From Galaxea fascicularis (lineage: Eukaryota; Cnidaria; Anthozoa; Scleractinia; Euphylliidae), in contig OX419343.1 of the NCBI GenBank assembly GCA_948470475.1, forward strand, positions 16,081,828 through 16,145,827: DNA of 64,000 nucleotides, read 5' to 3'. A program made the translations under genes and the position numbers. The number at the start of each line of letters is the position of its first letter. Positions within the stretch are counted from its first letter, which is position 1. The notes below the pieces were generated by a model. It did no database searches. It was given only the letters and a program-made list of their open reading frames with translations, and was not told the DNA's origin. This document shows positions 32,372 to 45,512 of the stretch, in pieces.

Positions 32372-35300
32372 AGAAACATACTTTGTGGTGGAGTGGCTTG
32401 ACTGTGTTGACAAAGACGAGTTAGAGAAATACCGTTATGGTGTCGTAACTACAACTCACCTCAGCTAAGGATGCTAAAAAAAGCTCAAGTTAGGAAATAA
32501 AATAAAAGCTCAGTGGCCAGAGGAGAGTAGTACCACTGAAAGAGGCTACTATGAAGCTTCCGTATTGGGAATAGAAGGTAAATACTCAAACAACTATTTT
32601 AATGATCATTTTAAAATAAAAACTATGACCATGTTAATTTGAACCACTGAAGTAATTTAAGATGATTATTATACCTACCTAAACCTAACAACCTACATGT
32701 ACACGTACCTTCCTGACTACCACATATGTTCCAGCCAATTGAATACTTATTTTTAATAACAATAACTTAACTTATCTGCAGACACACCAATGGTAAACCT
32801 TTGCATCTAGAGCTGCTCAAGCTGCATGGATTTTGTATAATCAAATTTATTACAATGGTGTTAAGTGATGTTTACTTTTTTATTCTTCAATGCTCTCCAG
32901 ATGAATATCAAAACGCATTAACATTGAAGAAAAAATATGAGAATGATTCAAGTGAGTATGGCTATTCAAAACTTTTCCATTTGTTATGCCTGATGCTATA
33001 TGCAGTTGTATAATTCCGAATATGATAATATATCTGGACTATGTTTCTCTTAGATATAGCAAATGCATCATTATTGAACCTGCAGGATCAAACAGTCCCA
33101 GTTCAACAACTGCCCAGGGTCATTGTGTCAGTTAGACAATGAAGATACACGTACTTCCCCCTCATACAGTGTATATAAGTACTGCATGTACATGTACTTT
33201 TCTCTGTGCATGAATTCAAATGGGTACCAGCAAACACTTAAACCAAATTTTTGCATATTTCAAACAACCAAAAGCAGGGCCAGGAAACCATAACTAATAA
33301 TTAACTACAAACTGCATTTATTTTTGTAATATTGTTAGGGAGAGTAGAAGCTCAATACGAGGCTTTGGAAAGTGACTCAGAAGGTTTCATTCCAATCGAG
33401 ACTGAAAGTTCAGATACCGCTAAGTATAAATTAATGAGTATTTCTGATTATATCTGCCTTTATCGATCACTTATAAACTTAAAAGACCAAACAGTTATAA
33501 AGATTTAAGTTTGAGTGTTACTAGTGGATTAGATGGATTTTAGTGGATCATCTCCACCTCCAGTAGTATTCTGGACCTTATGTTTTAATACTCAGTTGTA
33601 TATATGCATGCAATTGTTACCACACATGCATGCACAAAAATAATTTAAAAAATAATTTTTTGTGCATGCAAGATTTTGTGGTCATGTATACATGTGAATG
33701 ACCTTTGACGATAACAGAATATTATTAGCCAACAACATTCCAAGCCATTAAGCCGAAGGATAAGGAATGATATACTGGTGATAAGTATTCACTAGTGTTG
33801 TATCTATTAAACAACTGTTTCATTACCTTCATTGCAGATGAATTTGAGACTCCAACAAGAAAAAAAAAGAAACAAGACAATGGAGAAGATAATAGGAAAT
33901 CAAGAATCTTACCATCAAAGGTAGCAGATGAATCTGAGACTGCAACAAAGAAAAAGAAACAGGATGAAAAAGACGCTAAGAGAAAATCAAGAACCTTATC
34001 ACCAAAGGGTAATTAATATACATAATTAATATCACATGCACATTCCAGTGCTAGGGCTTACATCATTGTTCTTCAAAATTTATATATACATACAAAAGCA
34101 ACTGTGGGAGGCATGGTGGCCTCATAGTTCAAGTGCACTCATCTCTGGATCGAGTTGTCTGTGTTCGAGGCCTACACAGGGTCATTAACTGCATTGTGTT
34201 CTTGGGCTAGAAAGCTCTCAAAGTGCCTCTTTCCACCCAGGTGGATAAATGGATATGGGCAAACTTAATGCTCGGGGAACTAGCATCCCATTCATGGGGG
34301 AGTAGAAATACTCCTAGTTGCCTCATGCTACAGAAACCGCAATAAGCTATGATCTTACTCTGCCACTTACCTAACTTTACAGAAAGCAAGCATACAAAGG
34401 CACCAGCACAGAAGAGGGATGTTTCTCAGAAGGACCTTCTCTACTCTGTCAACTTGCAACAGACCTTAAAATCACTGGTACGTGTTACACCGGCATCACA
34501 TGAAATCAGTAATCCATTTTGATAAATTTCTTATTATTGTATTGACTGCACCCTTTTTATAGATGGTTTTCACTGTCAAGCAACGAAAAAATAAATTGAA
34601 AACTAGTCAATGGATAAAGTCAAGAAATTGTAATGTTACAGGACATAGGGGAAGAAGACACTTCTCCAAGTTTTGGGTGTCTACGTTTTCCCAAACTTGA
34701 AGTATTTGTCGACAGGTTTCGTGCAAATTTACAGAGACTGGTATGGTACCGCCATATTGGTGGAGCTCTTTGCTCCACCAACATGGTGGTCGGAAAAGGG
34801 TGCAAACATCTGGAACTTACAGCCATAACTTTGAACTTGAAACTGCACTCCTTTCCAAACCAAGCACGCTATTGAGCTGAAAAGTTGTAAACAGATATCA
34901 ATTTAGATCCCCTTATACCTGATGAGGATGAAAACTTTTGTGGCTCTTTAGTTTGAAAAATTGGAATTTGATGACGTCACTTGAAAATCATCTGTATTAG
35001 GACTTCTGCCATGGCTGCAGAGCTGCAGGCAGGGGGCACGGAATTGTTTTATCAGACAAATGATGAACAATATTATTGTTATCATTATTTGCAGGCTGGT
35101 TCCAAATATTCATCTACAACTGATGAAGATGAAGAAACAACTACAGTAAGGGCAAATAAATGTGGCATTTGGTTTTTAAATCTAACACTAGATCATAATT
35201 TAACTGTTTTTGGATAATAATTATGACTAGTACTGTATAATTTATATAAGCTATACACTTTACATGTGCACCTTTAATTTGTGATGTATGATTTAAAAGG

Positions 35301-38300
35301 AAATGCAAAAGTGGCGTGTATTTATTTACATATTTCATTGTGCTTGCAGCAGCTCTCACCTGAAATGGTTCAAAACCAGGCAGCAGACCTGTTGAGAAAA
35401 TTAGGCTCAAAAGAACATGTTGTTAAGCCTACACAGTCTGTAGATGTTACAGTCTATAGCAGTAAATACACTAAAGATGTTGAAAGCTGCTCTGCTTCTA
35501 AGAAAAAGGAGCTCAGCAATACCTGCCAAAACACCTGCAATATCTCTCCCACCCCTACAAAAGGTAATAACTTATAAAGTACCTGCATTTTTGTAATAGA
35601 GAAAAAGGAGATTTTTACCAGTGCAAAATTTCTTCATGTTCAATTTGTTTTTATCGTCAAAAGGTGCTTAAAGCCTAATATGCTGATTACATATCTTAGG
35701 TTTCTTATAATTTAATAATTATTACTCAAAGGATATAAATACTATAATTTTTTATGTCCCATGAACTTCACATCTACATGTACATGCATGGTTTATTTAC
35801 AGTAATTGTAAATTATAATAAAAAACAGCTACAATTATTATAATAATAATAATTTATTCGTATGTATGTATAGACCTCAACGAGATTGACAAGTTAAAAG
35901 AGAAGGAAGAAGAGAGAACACCTCCAACAAAAACCTCCTTTGTTGCTTTGAATAAAGGTATCTTACATTAGCCCCTTAATTCATCAATGATAGGTCATTG
36001 TGTATTAATTTATGTATTGTATTCTTCCATATTTAGCTATTAAGGTGATTCCCTAGTATTGCATTGCACAGCCCTCCTGCGCACGATTTTTGCATCATTG
36101 GTGCGTGCACCTGAATGCCTGCATGTACAAAATGTAAGAGATTTCCCTCAAACTAAGCTTGATAGCAAAATAAATGCTCCTTTTCTCTTAAATGAGCATG
36201 GTGATCCCCACTTTTTATTTCATAATTTTAATGAGAACAATATCCTTAATAACTGAGGAAAAAATTAGCAGAAAGTTATGGCTACTTTTTTGGCAAATGA
36301 AATAAATACTACAGAGGGAGACATAACGGGCCCAACAGCGCATGTCCAAATTATGTTTCCTTTAAAGGATAAAAAAATGCAGGGTATTTGAAGACATTTT
36401 TTCTGGCACGTAGATGAATAAACAATCAAAGTCAAACTCTGTATAAAAATAATCGAGCTTATTTGTTGCGCACGAAGATTACCAAACTACCCAAATAACC
36501 GTATTTATCAGCATTGTAATGTGAAAACCCCCTCTTTTTACTACGTTTTTAATATCTCCTTGTCCTGTAACTTGCAGCATACCAAGTTCATCAGAAATCT
36601 ATGGTGGGTTCTATTACTAGGGAATCACCTTAAGATAAAGATTTCAACCTTTAATTTTTATATATTACAGGTTTTACTCATGTACATGTACACCTACACT
36701 GTATCAAGAATGCAGTTACTGAGTCTAAGTGCATTAGCTCAGTTCATATGTATGAATCAATTTATATTAATAGTGATGCACAGTAAGCGTGCTACGTGAC
36801 AACCAGGATTGGTTTTACTCTCAATTGGCTGGGGGTGTGGCAAACTGAGCTTTCAAAACCAAATCAAAATTAAATTACATGGTCACCCTATACATAACTG
36901 CAGACAACTCTTGATAAAAAAAAAATGAGCAATTTGTAACTGAGTTACCTTGGTTTATCCAAAAAATAGAGGTAAACTAGTTTGAAATATTTTTAGATGT
37001 TACTGATAATATGTTTGTTGATGACAATTGATGAGAAGATAACGTTTTCTTTTCATTCATTGAAGAGCCACAGACAGATGAAAGCTGTGATTTCAATAGT
37101 TGTCACTGCAAAGAAGAGCTGCAGGTTAACATAATTAAATTGCCTTGTTTTTTACGCACTTTGGCAATACTGTAACTATGAAAACTCTTAAGTAATTGCC
37201 AATTTGGACTATAGACAGTTTCTGCTAATTATAGCACCAAAATTTATACCATACATTTTAAGTGCTATGTTCCATGGAGGAATTAGTGTTCAAAATTATA
37301 TTAATAAGGCTAATTGTCCCCCTAATCAAGAAAATAATATTCTTATTCATACTTTTTATAGGAAGATTCTAGTCTGGTTTAGGTACGTGGTGTGCAATAC
37401 TTTGAACTGTCGGCCTGCACATGCAGATTGTCAATTAACCACAAAATCATTTGTCAACTAGCAAACTTCTGTGCAAGAATACACCCCCTCCCTCCCCTCC
37501 TCCAGCAGAATCCCATACATGAAATGTGCAGGGATGGCGATCACTATCTTGTTCAATGGTGAATTGCAGAGTTCAGTTCACAATAAATTAGGATGTTCAG
37601 TACAGAATACTAGCATTTGATGATGAAAATCCTTGCATCTTTCTCAACTGAGGATGGGGAGGAGGGGTGCATCTCAAGTATTATGATTTATGTAGAAATG
37701 ATTATTAATTAATCAAAGAGGGTTAAGAAGTTTATTTTTCTGATAGATCATGACCCAAAAAATTGATTAACTTACATCTTTGGTGACAAATTTCATACAG
37801 AAGCTTGGGAACAATCAAGTCATAAAGTGGCTTTACAAGGCAAGTAAAGCTACCTATATTGGTGTATTGAAATACTGTATTACATTCTCTACTGAACTAT
37901 AATTACTAGTATTTAGAAATAAAAGATGCAGAAGATGCAGACTCTAGATCTGTTCATTAAGAGGAAATGAAATTCTTTAAGTTTCACCTTTGTTTTAGGT
38001 TTTTAGCCCGGTAAATTATTTTATTTAATCACATGAATATTGTTAGCTGACTGCATGACAGTATAGCCAAAGATATGGTCTATTTAAGTAAAGAAAGGTA
38101 AGCTAAAAAATTGACTTCTTTTAAAATAAATTATGATGGCTGATGAGTATTATTTTTAATTTTATATTCATGAGTTGTTAATTGTTGGGCCTGTTGTTTC
38201 ATTTTGATTTTTCAATTTTCCAGGAGAACAAATCCAATAACTCCTGGGTGGAGGAAATCAAGAACAGGTCCATGTGCAGTGATTTGGCTTCTTCTTCCTC

Positions 38301-39480
38301 ACCTACAAACATAGCCAAATCATTCCCCCCCAGAATCATCTACCCCCATGACTAAAGCTGGAGAAAAAGGTACAGATTTCAGTTTGTGTACATGACTAAT
38401 AACAATGCTAAAACAGACTCATTAACTGGGGGTTTATATACTTGCACAGCAACCCAATTCATGATATCCCATGATTTTGAGGATATGCATCCCCTAGTAA
38501 AGGCTGCGGTGGTTTCATTATCTAAAATCACCCAATGCTTGATCATTTTGGGGTGTCTACAATAATAATATTTCTATTTTACTTACACTGATGACTACCT
38601 TGAAATATTTGCTCCTTTTTACAGTTAAACCATTGGCAGAAGTTTGTGATCAAACAAATTACCAAAGCAAGAACCTGTTCGTTGGTGACGCTACTTATGG
38701 TGTCACCATTGATACCCATGCACTAGAGAAGCTTACATGTACTGCAAGCACAAGGAATAAAATTGCTCTTACACTTCTAGAAAAGCTTTTCCCTGGTGAT
38801 GTACTGGCCAAATCAACTGTGGCAGGTTCAAGGCAGTCAAAAACAGTGGCTGCATTGGACAACAACAAGCTTATGGCCTTAAAAAGTATGTTTAACTTAG
38901 CAAGCATTTAGTCCTGACAGTTACATTATGCTGAACAGAACCTAGACTTGAGCACGTTGCGATTATGAGAGATGTTCTCATAGCATTACAAAAGACAGAT
39001 ATTTAAATGATATCTTAAAGTTCATCTCCCTGGGTTGTGCATCTTGCAAAATCTAGCCTAAATTTATTGAGTTTGTGATTTGTAAATTAATATAATGTAG
39101 CTCCTGATGATTTACTGGTTTAAACCTGCATTCATGCATGATTATCATACCTTGTGGCATTTATCTAACCTGGCAAACTATAGTGATTGCATTTGTATAA
39201 GTTTGAGGTCCTTAAACATTCAGTCTTGCAAGACATACTGAGTATATGATTAATATACTAAATCATGTAATAGGAAGTATAAACCTATATATATTATTAA
39301 ATCACAATCTTTCTATTATTACTCATTTCAGGCTTTGTATTTTCACACTTTCCCCTTAAAAATGAAGAAACCATGGCAGAAGAATGGGCAAAGCTTACAA
39401 AAAGCATAAATACAAAGTGCCGAGGTTACAGGCACGGGAGGTACAAGACTTCGGTGGAAAAGTCTGATGACTGTCACTAG
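32372..39480 (+). CDS. BEN-domain protein, multi-exon host gene
   Basis: Supported exons: ~32484-32578, 32901-32951, 33339 to ~33430, 33838-34008, 34383-34477, 35095-35145, 35350-35563, 35874-35957, 37066-37124, 38224-38379, 38625-38885, 39332-39480. Almost every border is GT-AG and the phases agree. Middle exons encode Lys/Asp/Glu/Ser-rich linkers, with an internal duplication in 33838-34008 (two KKKKQD units). Exon 38625-38885 holds the BEN domain (NLFVGDATYGVTIDTHALEK, then ALTLLEKLFPGDVLAKS); the last exon adds VFSHFPLKNEETMAEEWAKL. BEN domains bind DNA or chromatin proteins, usually as repressors, so a nuclear regulator is likely. Oddities: a 7-C run at 38335-38341 shifts the frame in one exon (six would keep it open), the donor after 33339 is uncertain, and an upstream frame near 32372-32459 (YFVVEWLD) is separated from 32484 by stops. 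Confidence 0.75.
34105..34355 (+). mobile_element. tRNA-headed SINE in a BEN-gene intron
   Basis: A box-like GGTGGCCTCATAGTTCAAG near 34115 and B box GTGTTCGAGGCC at 34161-34172 form an RNA polymerase III promoter of tRNA type. The body (TGTGTTCTTGGGCTAGAAAG, then CTTTCCACCCAGGTGG, then AACTAGCATCCCATTCA) matches a second fragment at 25660-25760. The copy ends about 30 bases before the splice acceptor of the exon at 34383. Confidence 0.75.
34749..34789. repeat. Inverted repeat, 18-base arms, 5-base loop
   Basis: CCGCCATATTGGTGGAGC (34749-34766) and GCTCCACCAACATGGTGG (34772-34789) pair at 16 of 18 positions. It lies in the intron between the exons at 34383 and 35095. It is probably the end or core of a short foldback element. 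Confidence 0.75.
36040..36633. mobile_element. TTAA-flanked MITE (piggyBac type) in a BEN-gene intron
   Basis: TTAA at 36040-36043 and 36630-36633 flank an element whose first 15 bases (GGTGATTCCCTAGTA) and last 15 bases are perfect reverse complements. Length without the duplication is 586 bases. There is no transposase; ORFs inside are short. TTAA duplication is the mark of piggyBac transposases, so this is a non-autonomous relative mobilised in trans. Confidence 0.88.
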
Positions 39481-40019
39481 TGACATTACTCAACCACTGA
39501 GTACTTGACTAGCTACAACAGCTAAGTTGTGAACTTGTTTTCCTTTTGTTTTAACGATCAACTGATGTTAAAGTTTCAACTGGTCATGATCACATGCATT
39601 TACATGTACATGTAGTTATAGTAAATTGAGGAAATTAAAGTTGCTAGTACCTGATTACATGTACATTTAATTGTTTGCAACTTTTTTCATAGTGGTAATA
39701 TTTGCCTACATCAAGTAATTCCCAATTTTGTCATTGCTCTCCAGAAAGCTTACTTTTTTAGTCTTTACCTATAGCAAGTAAACATTTAGCTTTTCCACTC
39801 ACCAAAGTGCACTTTAGAAGCTGAAACTTCGGTGAGTGGCTAAACTTGAATTAGTTCAAGGTTTTTGTTAGCGTTGACAAAAAAGTATGCGTTTTTTGGA
39901 GTGACCTCCTCCTTTTATTATGCAAAAGGTAAAATAACCCACTTAAATTGTAACTGTTGAAAGCTCATGCTAAACCAGTTGATTGGTGTTGTTGATCGAT
40001 ACCGTCATATCCCTGTTGA
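39481..40019. other. BEN-gene 3' region and unassigned DNA
   Basis: No further exon seen. At 39795-39839, CCACTCACCAAAGT and ACTTCGGTGAGTGG form an inverted repeat with 14-base arms and one mismatch. Confidence 0.5.
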
Positions 40020-40480
40020 TCTTGGTTTTATTATGTCAGCCAGAATCGAACTGCCGCTGGAAAGAGATTATCGAAGGATGTATACTATCAAGATTGTATT
40101 AACAACGACAACAAAATCCTCAATCTGCTAGACCATCCTACAAGGATTTTTCAGCTTGGGAGATACTCTGCCCACATGAACCACCTTTGACTAGTAATGG
40201 CAACCTTTCCTCCTTGCACCCATGGTATGCATGCAGATGACGTTGCTCGAAAAGATCGGCAAGAGTGGGAGGTGGTGCAATGCTTGAAATTCCTTTCAAT
40301 GCAAACATGCCTTCTGGGCATCACTCAGGGAAACAATGGTGTTACTAAAGATGTGTCAGTGTATGGTACTTGGGCTTTCCTTTATGCCGCCTGGCACTAC
40401 ACAGAGATCTTCTTCAGCCTGCACGCATCTCTTCATGAGAGAATAAAGTATGCTGCCTTTGTTGCCATCTTCTTCAGCTT
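40020..40480 (+). pseudogene. Decayed intronless gene, part 1 (before the Tx1 LINE)
   Basis: One frame reads from about 40020 (NRTAAGKRLSKDVYYQDC, then ILNLLDHPTRIFQLGRYSAH) through a TGA at 40188-40190 to ADDVARKDRQEWEVVQCLKF and IKYAAFVAIFF. It ends at the LINE target site. The same phase is taken up again at 49455, so this is the 5' part of one long ORF. I do not recognise the family. The lack of introns suggests a transposon-borne or retrocopied gene. Confidence 0.55.
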
Positions 40481-41091
40481 TTTTTTTTGATCAACACAGT
40501 TTTATTTACAAGACAAACACTTACACTACTTACAGCACTTATCCTTACTTTACATATATACTTACACTATGCTTACATTACTTATTCTTGTGCTACTTAC
40601 AACACAATAACGCTAATTAAATAACAGTCAGTGTACTTGTAATGCTCTTTCTAATGTGTAAATTACATAATGTTATGTATTTTTCCATTTAAATTTAAAA
40701 AATTCAAACTATTAAGCTACAAAAATAACAGAACAACAACAACAACAAAAAACAAAACAATACAAAAACAAAAAAACTATGCAAACAACCTTGAAATTAA
40801 TCGTTCATTTCAGAACCTGGCCCACTTTTCGTAAAAAGTGCTGCATTTGTTTGAGCTGAATGCTATGTATTTTTCCGTTTCAATCTTTTGATGTAATAAT
40901 GCTTTAAAGTCAGCAAAAAGAAAATCGACTCCATTTATTGCTTTACAATATATTAAGTATTTACCAATAAGAATAAGATGGTTTAGGGCTGAACAAGAGG
41001 ACCAATTATTCAAGATGCCATACATGATTTCTTTCTTGCCCAGAGTTAGAGTTTCTTTGGAAAGGTACTGGTACCAACCAGTGAAGTCGGA

Positions 41092-44000
41092 TCAGAAGGA
41101 AACTGCAGTAGGACAGGATACAAATAAATGGGTGACTGTTTGCTCCACATTTCGACAATAAGGACAGAAAGGATCCTCGACTTTTTTCATTCTGTGAAGA
41201 ACAGCTTTTGTGTAAAGTATGTTGTGAATTATTTTATACTGAAACATTGAAAGTTTTATTTCTTTTGTGGCAACAAAAGGTATAGAAAAAATTTTCTTAC
41301 ATTCTTCCTTACTAAATCCCATTTCCATGAGTTTTTTCTCTGCCATTGGCGGATTAGAATCTCTCTTTTCGACCAGTAACCTGTGTATTGTTTTGCAAGT
41401 CATCTTATCAATTGCAATTAAATTAGTCGTACTAGTTTGCTTTTTTTCTTTTAAATAATTCTTCCACTTTCCGGTATCGTAGAAGTGAGGCCAAAGTACT
41501 GCAGGAAGTTGCATTTGATCTTAAATTTCTGTAAGAACTCATGAAAAGATAGAAGCCTGGTTTTGTTTTCACCAACAAGGCTCGAAAGTTTAGTGACACC
41601 AGCTTGGTGCCAACTTTCATAGTACACGGACGTGTTATTGATTTTTAGGAATCACGTTATTAATTTCTTGCCAATATAGAATTATTTCATTATAAAAAGC
41701 TGGCAGTTTTGCATTTATAGTCAAATATTCAATCTTGTAATTGCAATAAAACAGTAGTGTTCCGCCAACATTAGAGAGCAGACGTAAAGGAATGATCCTC
41801 CACGGTTGATTACCTTCTGAGCAGAAACGTTTTACCCAACATATTTTTAATGCTCTATCAAACAAAGAAAAGTCTATCATATTTAGGCCTCCGTTTTCCT
41901 TGTCTTTTATCAAGGTGGTTTTTTTAATCTTCGGAGTTTTGTAATTCCATATAAAATCAAAGATAAGTTTGTTTACTTCAGCCGCGAAAGAGGCTGGTGT
42001 ACTCAACACACTACAGACAAAAGTAAGCTTCGAAATTGCCATAGATTTCACTATCTGAATTCGACCGTGGACTGATATGTCCCTTGCTGACCAAATATTC
42101 AGGAGTTTTCTTAAAGAATCTAGTCGATCAAAAAAATTCTTTTTGGCTGCGAGTTTTTTGTCATAAGAGAAGTAGACTCCTAGTGCATAGATTGGTTCTT
42201 CATTCATTCTTAAACTTTGAAACGTGTCTTTTCGATGGCATAGAGACCCTAACCACAACAATTCTGATTTCGACTGATTTATTTTCAATCCAGAGCAGCT
42301 TTCGAACTGGGAAAGTAAACTGAATAGGTGGCTTAGAGATTCGGTATCTTCAAGAAAGGCCGTGGTGTCATCTGCCTACTTAGAGAGCTTCAACACATTT
42401 CTTTCATCAATTTTAATGCCTTTTATTTCTTTTGAACCTCTTATGGCATTACCCAGGATTTCAGTTCCGATGACGAACAAGGTGCCTGACAGAGGACAAC
42501 CTTGCCTGACTCCTCTTCCGAAATTGAAATGTCTAGTGGCATGTCTGTTATTTAAAACGCAACTAGAAATATTGCTGTAAATTACTCTAATCCATTGCCG
42601 TAACTGTGGGCCAAAGTTGAACACTTCTAAGCACTTCTGGAGATAATTCCATTCAAGAGAGTCGAATGCTTTCTCAAAATCGAGAAAAACAGCTAGACCA
42701 GGGATGTTATGAGTTTTTGTAAATGACATAATGTCGGAAATCGTTCTAATATTTTCTCCAATGTACCTACCTTTGATGTAACCTGTTTGGCTGTCATTAA
42801 CAATTTTAGCGAGAACTTTCTCCATTCTAAGTGTAATAGGTTTTGTAGCAATTTTATAATCGTTATTAAGAAGGGAGACTGGCCTCCAATTTTTTAAATA
42901 TTGCAAGTTTTTGTCTTTCTTTGGTATCAATGAAATAATTGCTAGCCATTGAGAGATTGAAAGGAGCCCATTTTCAAAGCCGTAATTAAAACTGTCAACC
43001 ATAAACTGTGCGACTGCATTCCAGAAACATATGTAAAATTCAATTGTGAAACCATCAGAGCCTGGCGTCTTGTTGTTTTGGAACTTATTGAGCGCTTCAG
43101 AGCATTCCTTTATCGTTAGTAAGCCTTTGCAACTTTTGGCTTCTTCGTTATCTACCTTCTTTAAATGGGGAGACTTGAAAAAAAGTTTGAAATCGTTTGA
43201 TTCGGGATTAGTATTTTTCGAAAAATATATTTCTCTGTAGAATCTTTCTTCTTCATCCAGGATTCCTTTTGGATCACACTGAACAGAGCCATCATCTTTT
43301 ATCAATGAAGTTATGTGTTTTTTCCTGTGATTTCTTTTTTCTAAGTTTAAAAAATATTTATTATTCTTTTCACCGAATTCATACCAGCGTGCTCTACTTC
43401 GCACCATTGCGCCCTGGGTTTTTTGTGCAATTATTTTTGCCAGCTTATTTTTTACGTGATCCATTTCCGCCTTTGTCTCTTCACTGAAGTGTGATCTGAT
43501 TTTCTCTTGCAATTCATTGAATATTTGTGTTAACTTTTTTTCTTTGTCGCATTGTTGCAATGCTTTTCTTTTCAAAAAGGCAATAGTCGTTGCCCTAATT
43601 TCCATTTTGATTAATTCCCAGAGAAGCCCTTTATCAGTTACATCATGACACTCTAAAACGAATTCAGGTATTTTTGCTGTAATTACGTCAATGTATTCTT
43701 CGTCAATCAAGAGAGAATTATTAAATTTCCAAAAGCCTGGACTTCGATTAGCTTCTTTCTCGCAGTGAGTTAAGACTAAGCTTAATGCGGAATGGTCTGA
43801 AAATATATTCAGGACTATTTTAATAGCCTTCAAGGACAATCAAATATCTTTAGATAGCAAGAAGTAATCTAGTCTGCATTGAATTTTCATTGACGGATTG
43901 TTCCAAGTATAGCCCTGTGCACTGGGCTTTTTAACTTGTGATGCATCAACAAGATCATAGGTTTCTATTAAGTTGTTCATTTCCTGGATAACGTTTTCCT

Positions 44001-44477
44001 TATGTTCAACTGGTCGCCCTCCTCGTTTATCCCAGTCATTCAATAGACAATTAAAGTCACCACCTATCACCAAGGTTTCATTTGCATAGCCATTGAGGAC
44101 GGAGTTAGACAGATTTCTAAGGAATTTGATTTGTTGCGTTTGATCGTTTGGTGCATAAATATTTACTAAAATACACCGTCTATTGCTGCTTCACTTACAA
44201 TGTATCTGCCGTTTTTGTCCTCAATTACATTGCCAATTGACACGTTGATTTTAGGTTTGAACAGAATCATCACACCACAGCTGTGAGTAGAGCCGTGGCA
44301 TGCGAGAATTTTACCTCCCCATTCAGCTTCCCACAATTTGACAGTCTGTGCAGACGTATATGTTTCCTGAAGAAATATTACATCAGAAGTTTGTTGATGT
44401 AACCATCTAAAAAGTTGGCGTCGTTTGGTAGTATTGTTCAACCCTCTAACATTCAAAGATAAAAACTTTAACTCCAT
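41092..44477 (-). pseudogene. Tx1-like ORF2: endonuclease, RT and zinc knuckle, stop codon in the catalytic box
   Basis: Pieces 44477-44166, 44073-43840, 43839-42376, 42375-41635 and 41514-41092. The endonuclease begins MELKFLSLNVRGLNN with DVIFLQETYTS; after a one-base frameshift near 44166 it continues through GGDFNCLLNDWD. A TGA at 43840-43842 interrupts before the final SDHSALSL. The RT has NNKTPGSDGFTIEFY, WRPVSLLNNDYKIATK, FLDFEKAFDSLEW and GVRQGCPLSGTLFVIG. The YADD box reads TAG-Ala-Asp-Asp (TAG at 42376-42378). The C-terminal end has PFCPYCRNVEQTVTHLFVSC, a CxxC-H-C zinc knuckle. The copy is full length but dead. Confidence 0.9.
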
Positions 44478-44760
44478 TTAATATACGTTTTAGCCACTTG
44501 CAAGCTATTTATTGCAGAAATAAATAAACAAACGAGCCAATGATGCAGCACTTTAGTTTGCTTCTTGCAATTGATTTCGTTAGCGTAAAAGCGGAATACT
44601 ACGGCCCCACACGAACCGTAAATACAAACAAATTTACTACATTTAACGCTTAACATTACCTGTATTCCAGTACTTGGCATGCTCTGTCTGAGGCGAGTGT
44701 AAAGATCTGAACGCTTTTCATAAAGGCAATAAAAAAAAAGAAACTATTTCGATTTCAAAG

Positions 44761-45512
44761 TTAACCATTTGCCATAATACGTCCGTAAAGTGGAGATTTC
44801 TTAGATTCTGGTCTGTGATAGACGACGTTGTCGATAACCAGCTTTTCAATGTTGAAAAAGGCTTTCCTCTTGTCTTGTTTGGCTTTTTTGAGAAGCGGAT
44901 ACAAAGCCTTCCTAATCTCTTCCACTTCATTGGGAAAGTCATCAGCTACACCATATCTTCTTCCTTTTGGCAAATTTTTGATGTGGGATTTTATGAGTTC
45001 CTTATCCTTGAAAAAGGATACTTTCGCAATTATAGGCCTCGCCTGTTCTTTCTTGTTAGTACTCCTTCCAGCGATGGGATGTGTCGGAATTCTATGTACT
45101 CTTTCAAATTGCATCTCTTCAGGATCGTCGTTAGAAATTTGCATTTCGTTCTTCAAGAATTGCCTGAGCTTTCTCTCTGTATCGCTTGGTGACTCATTTT
45201 CAAAGTCCTTGATCCCAAAAAATTTAATATTGCTGCAACAGTTGTAGCATTCTTGTTTAATAATTCGACGCTCTAGCTGGTCTAATTTATCAAGCTTTTT
45301 ATTAGCGACACCCTGCTCATTAGTTGTTGATTTAATTTGCGATTTTAATTCCTTCACTTCTGCTTGGGTGAACTCGAGGCTTTGCCATAACGATTCTTTG
45401 TCTTCATCCAACTGTTTCATTTTAACTCGCATATTTTCAACTTCAGGAATCAACAGCAATACCTGATCCAGCTTCTCTTGAATAGCATCAAGTTTATCAT
45501 TGCAAATTGTAC
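44761..45512 (-). pseudogene. Tx1-like LINE ORF1, C-terminal main part
   Basis: The ORF is open on the minus strand from 45579 to 44761, but its first ~22 codons are sequence of the nested DNA element; the LINE part starts at 45512. It has a coiled coil (KLDQVLLLIPEVENMRVKMK and the following ~60 residues), an RRM-like core (NCCSNIKFFGIKDFENES, then QFERVHRIPTHP) and a C-terminal domain (GRRYGVADDFPNEVEEIRK). This is the transposase_22/L1 ORF1 layout of an RNA-binding trimer. No stop interrupts this part. The N-terminal end lies beyond the insert at 49191-49352. Confidence 0.85.

Noticed and set aside
34161..34172. tRNA gene
   Set aside because: The B box is good but no cloverleaf can be closed; the context is a SINE head.
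44815..45247. Two plus-strand ORFs of 125 and 139 codons
   Set aside because: They are antisense shadows of the LINE ORF1 coiled-coil region.
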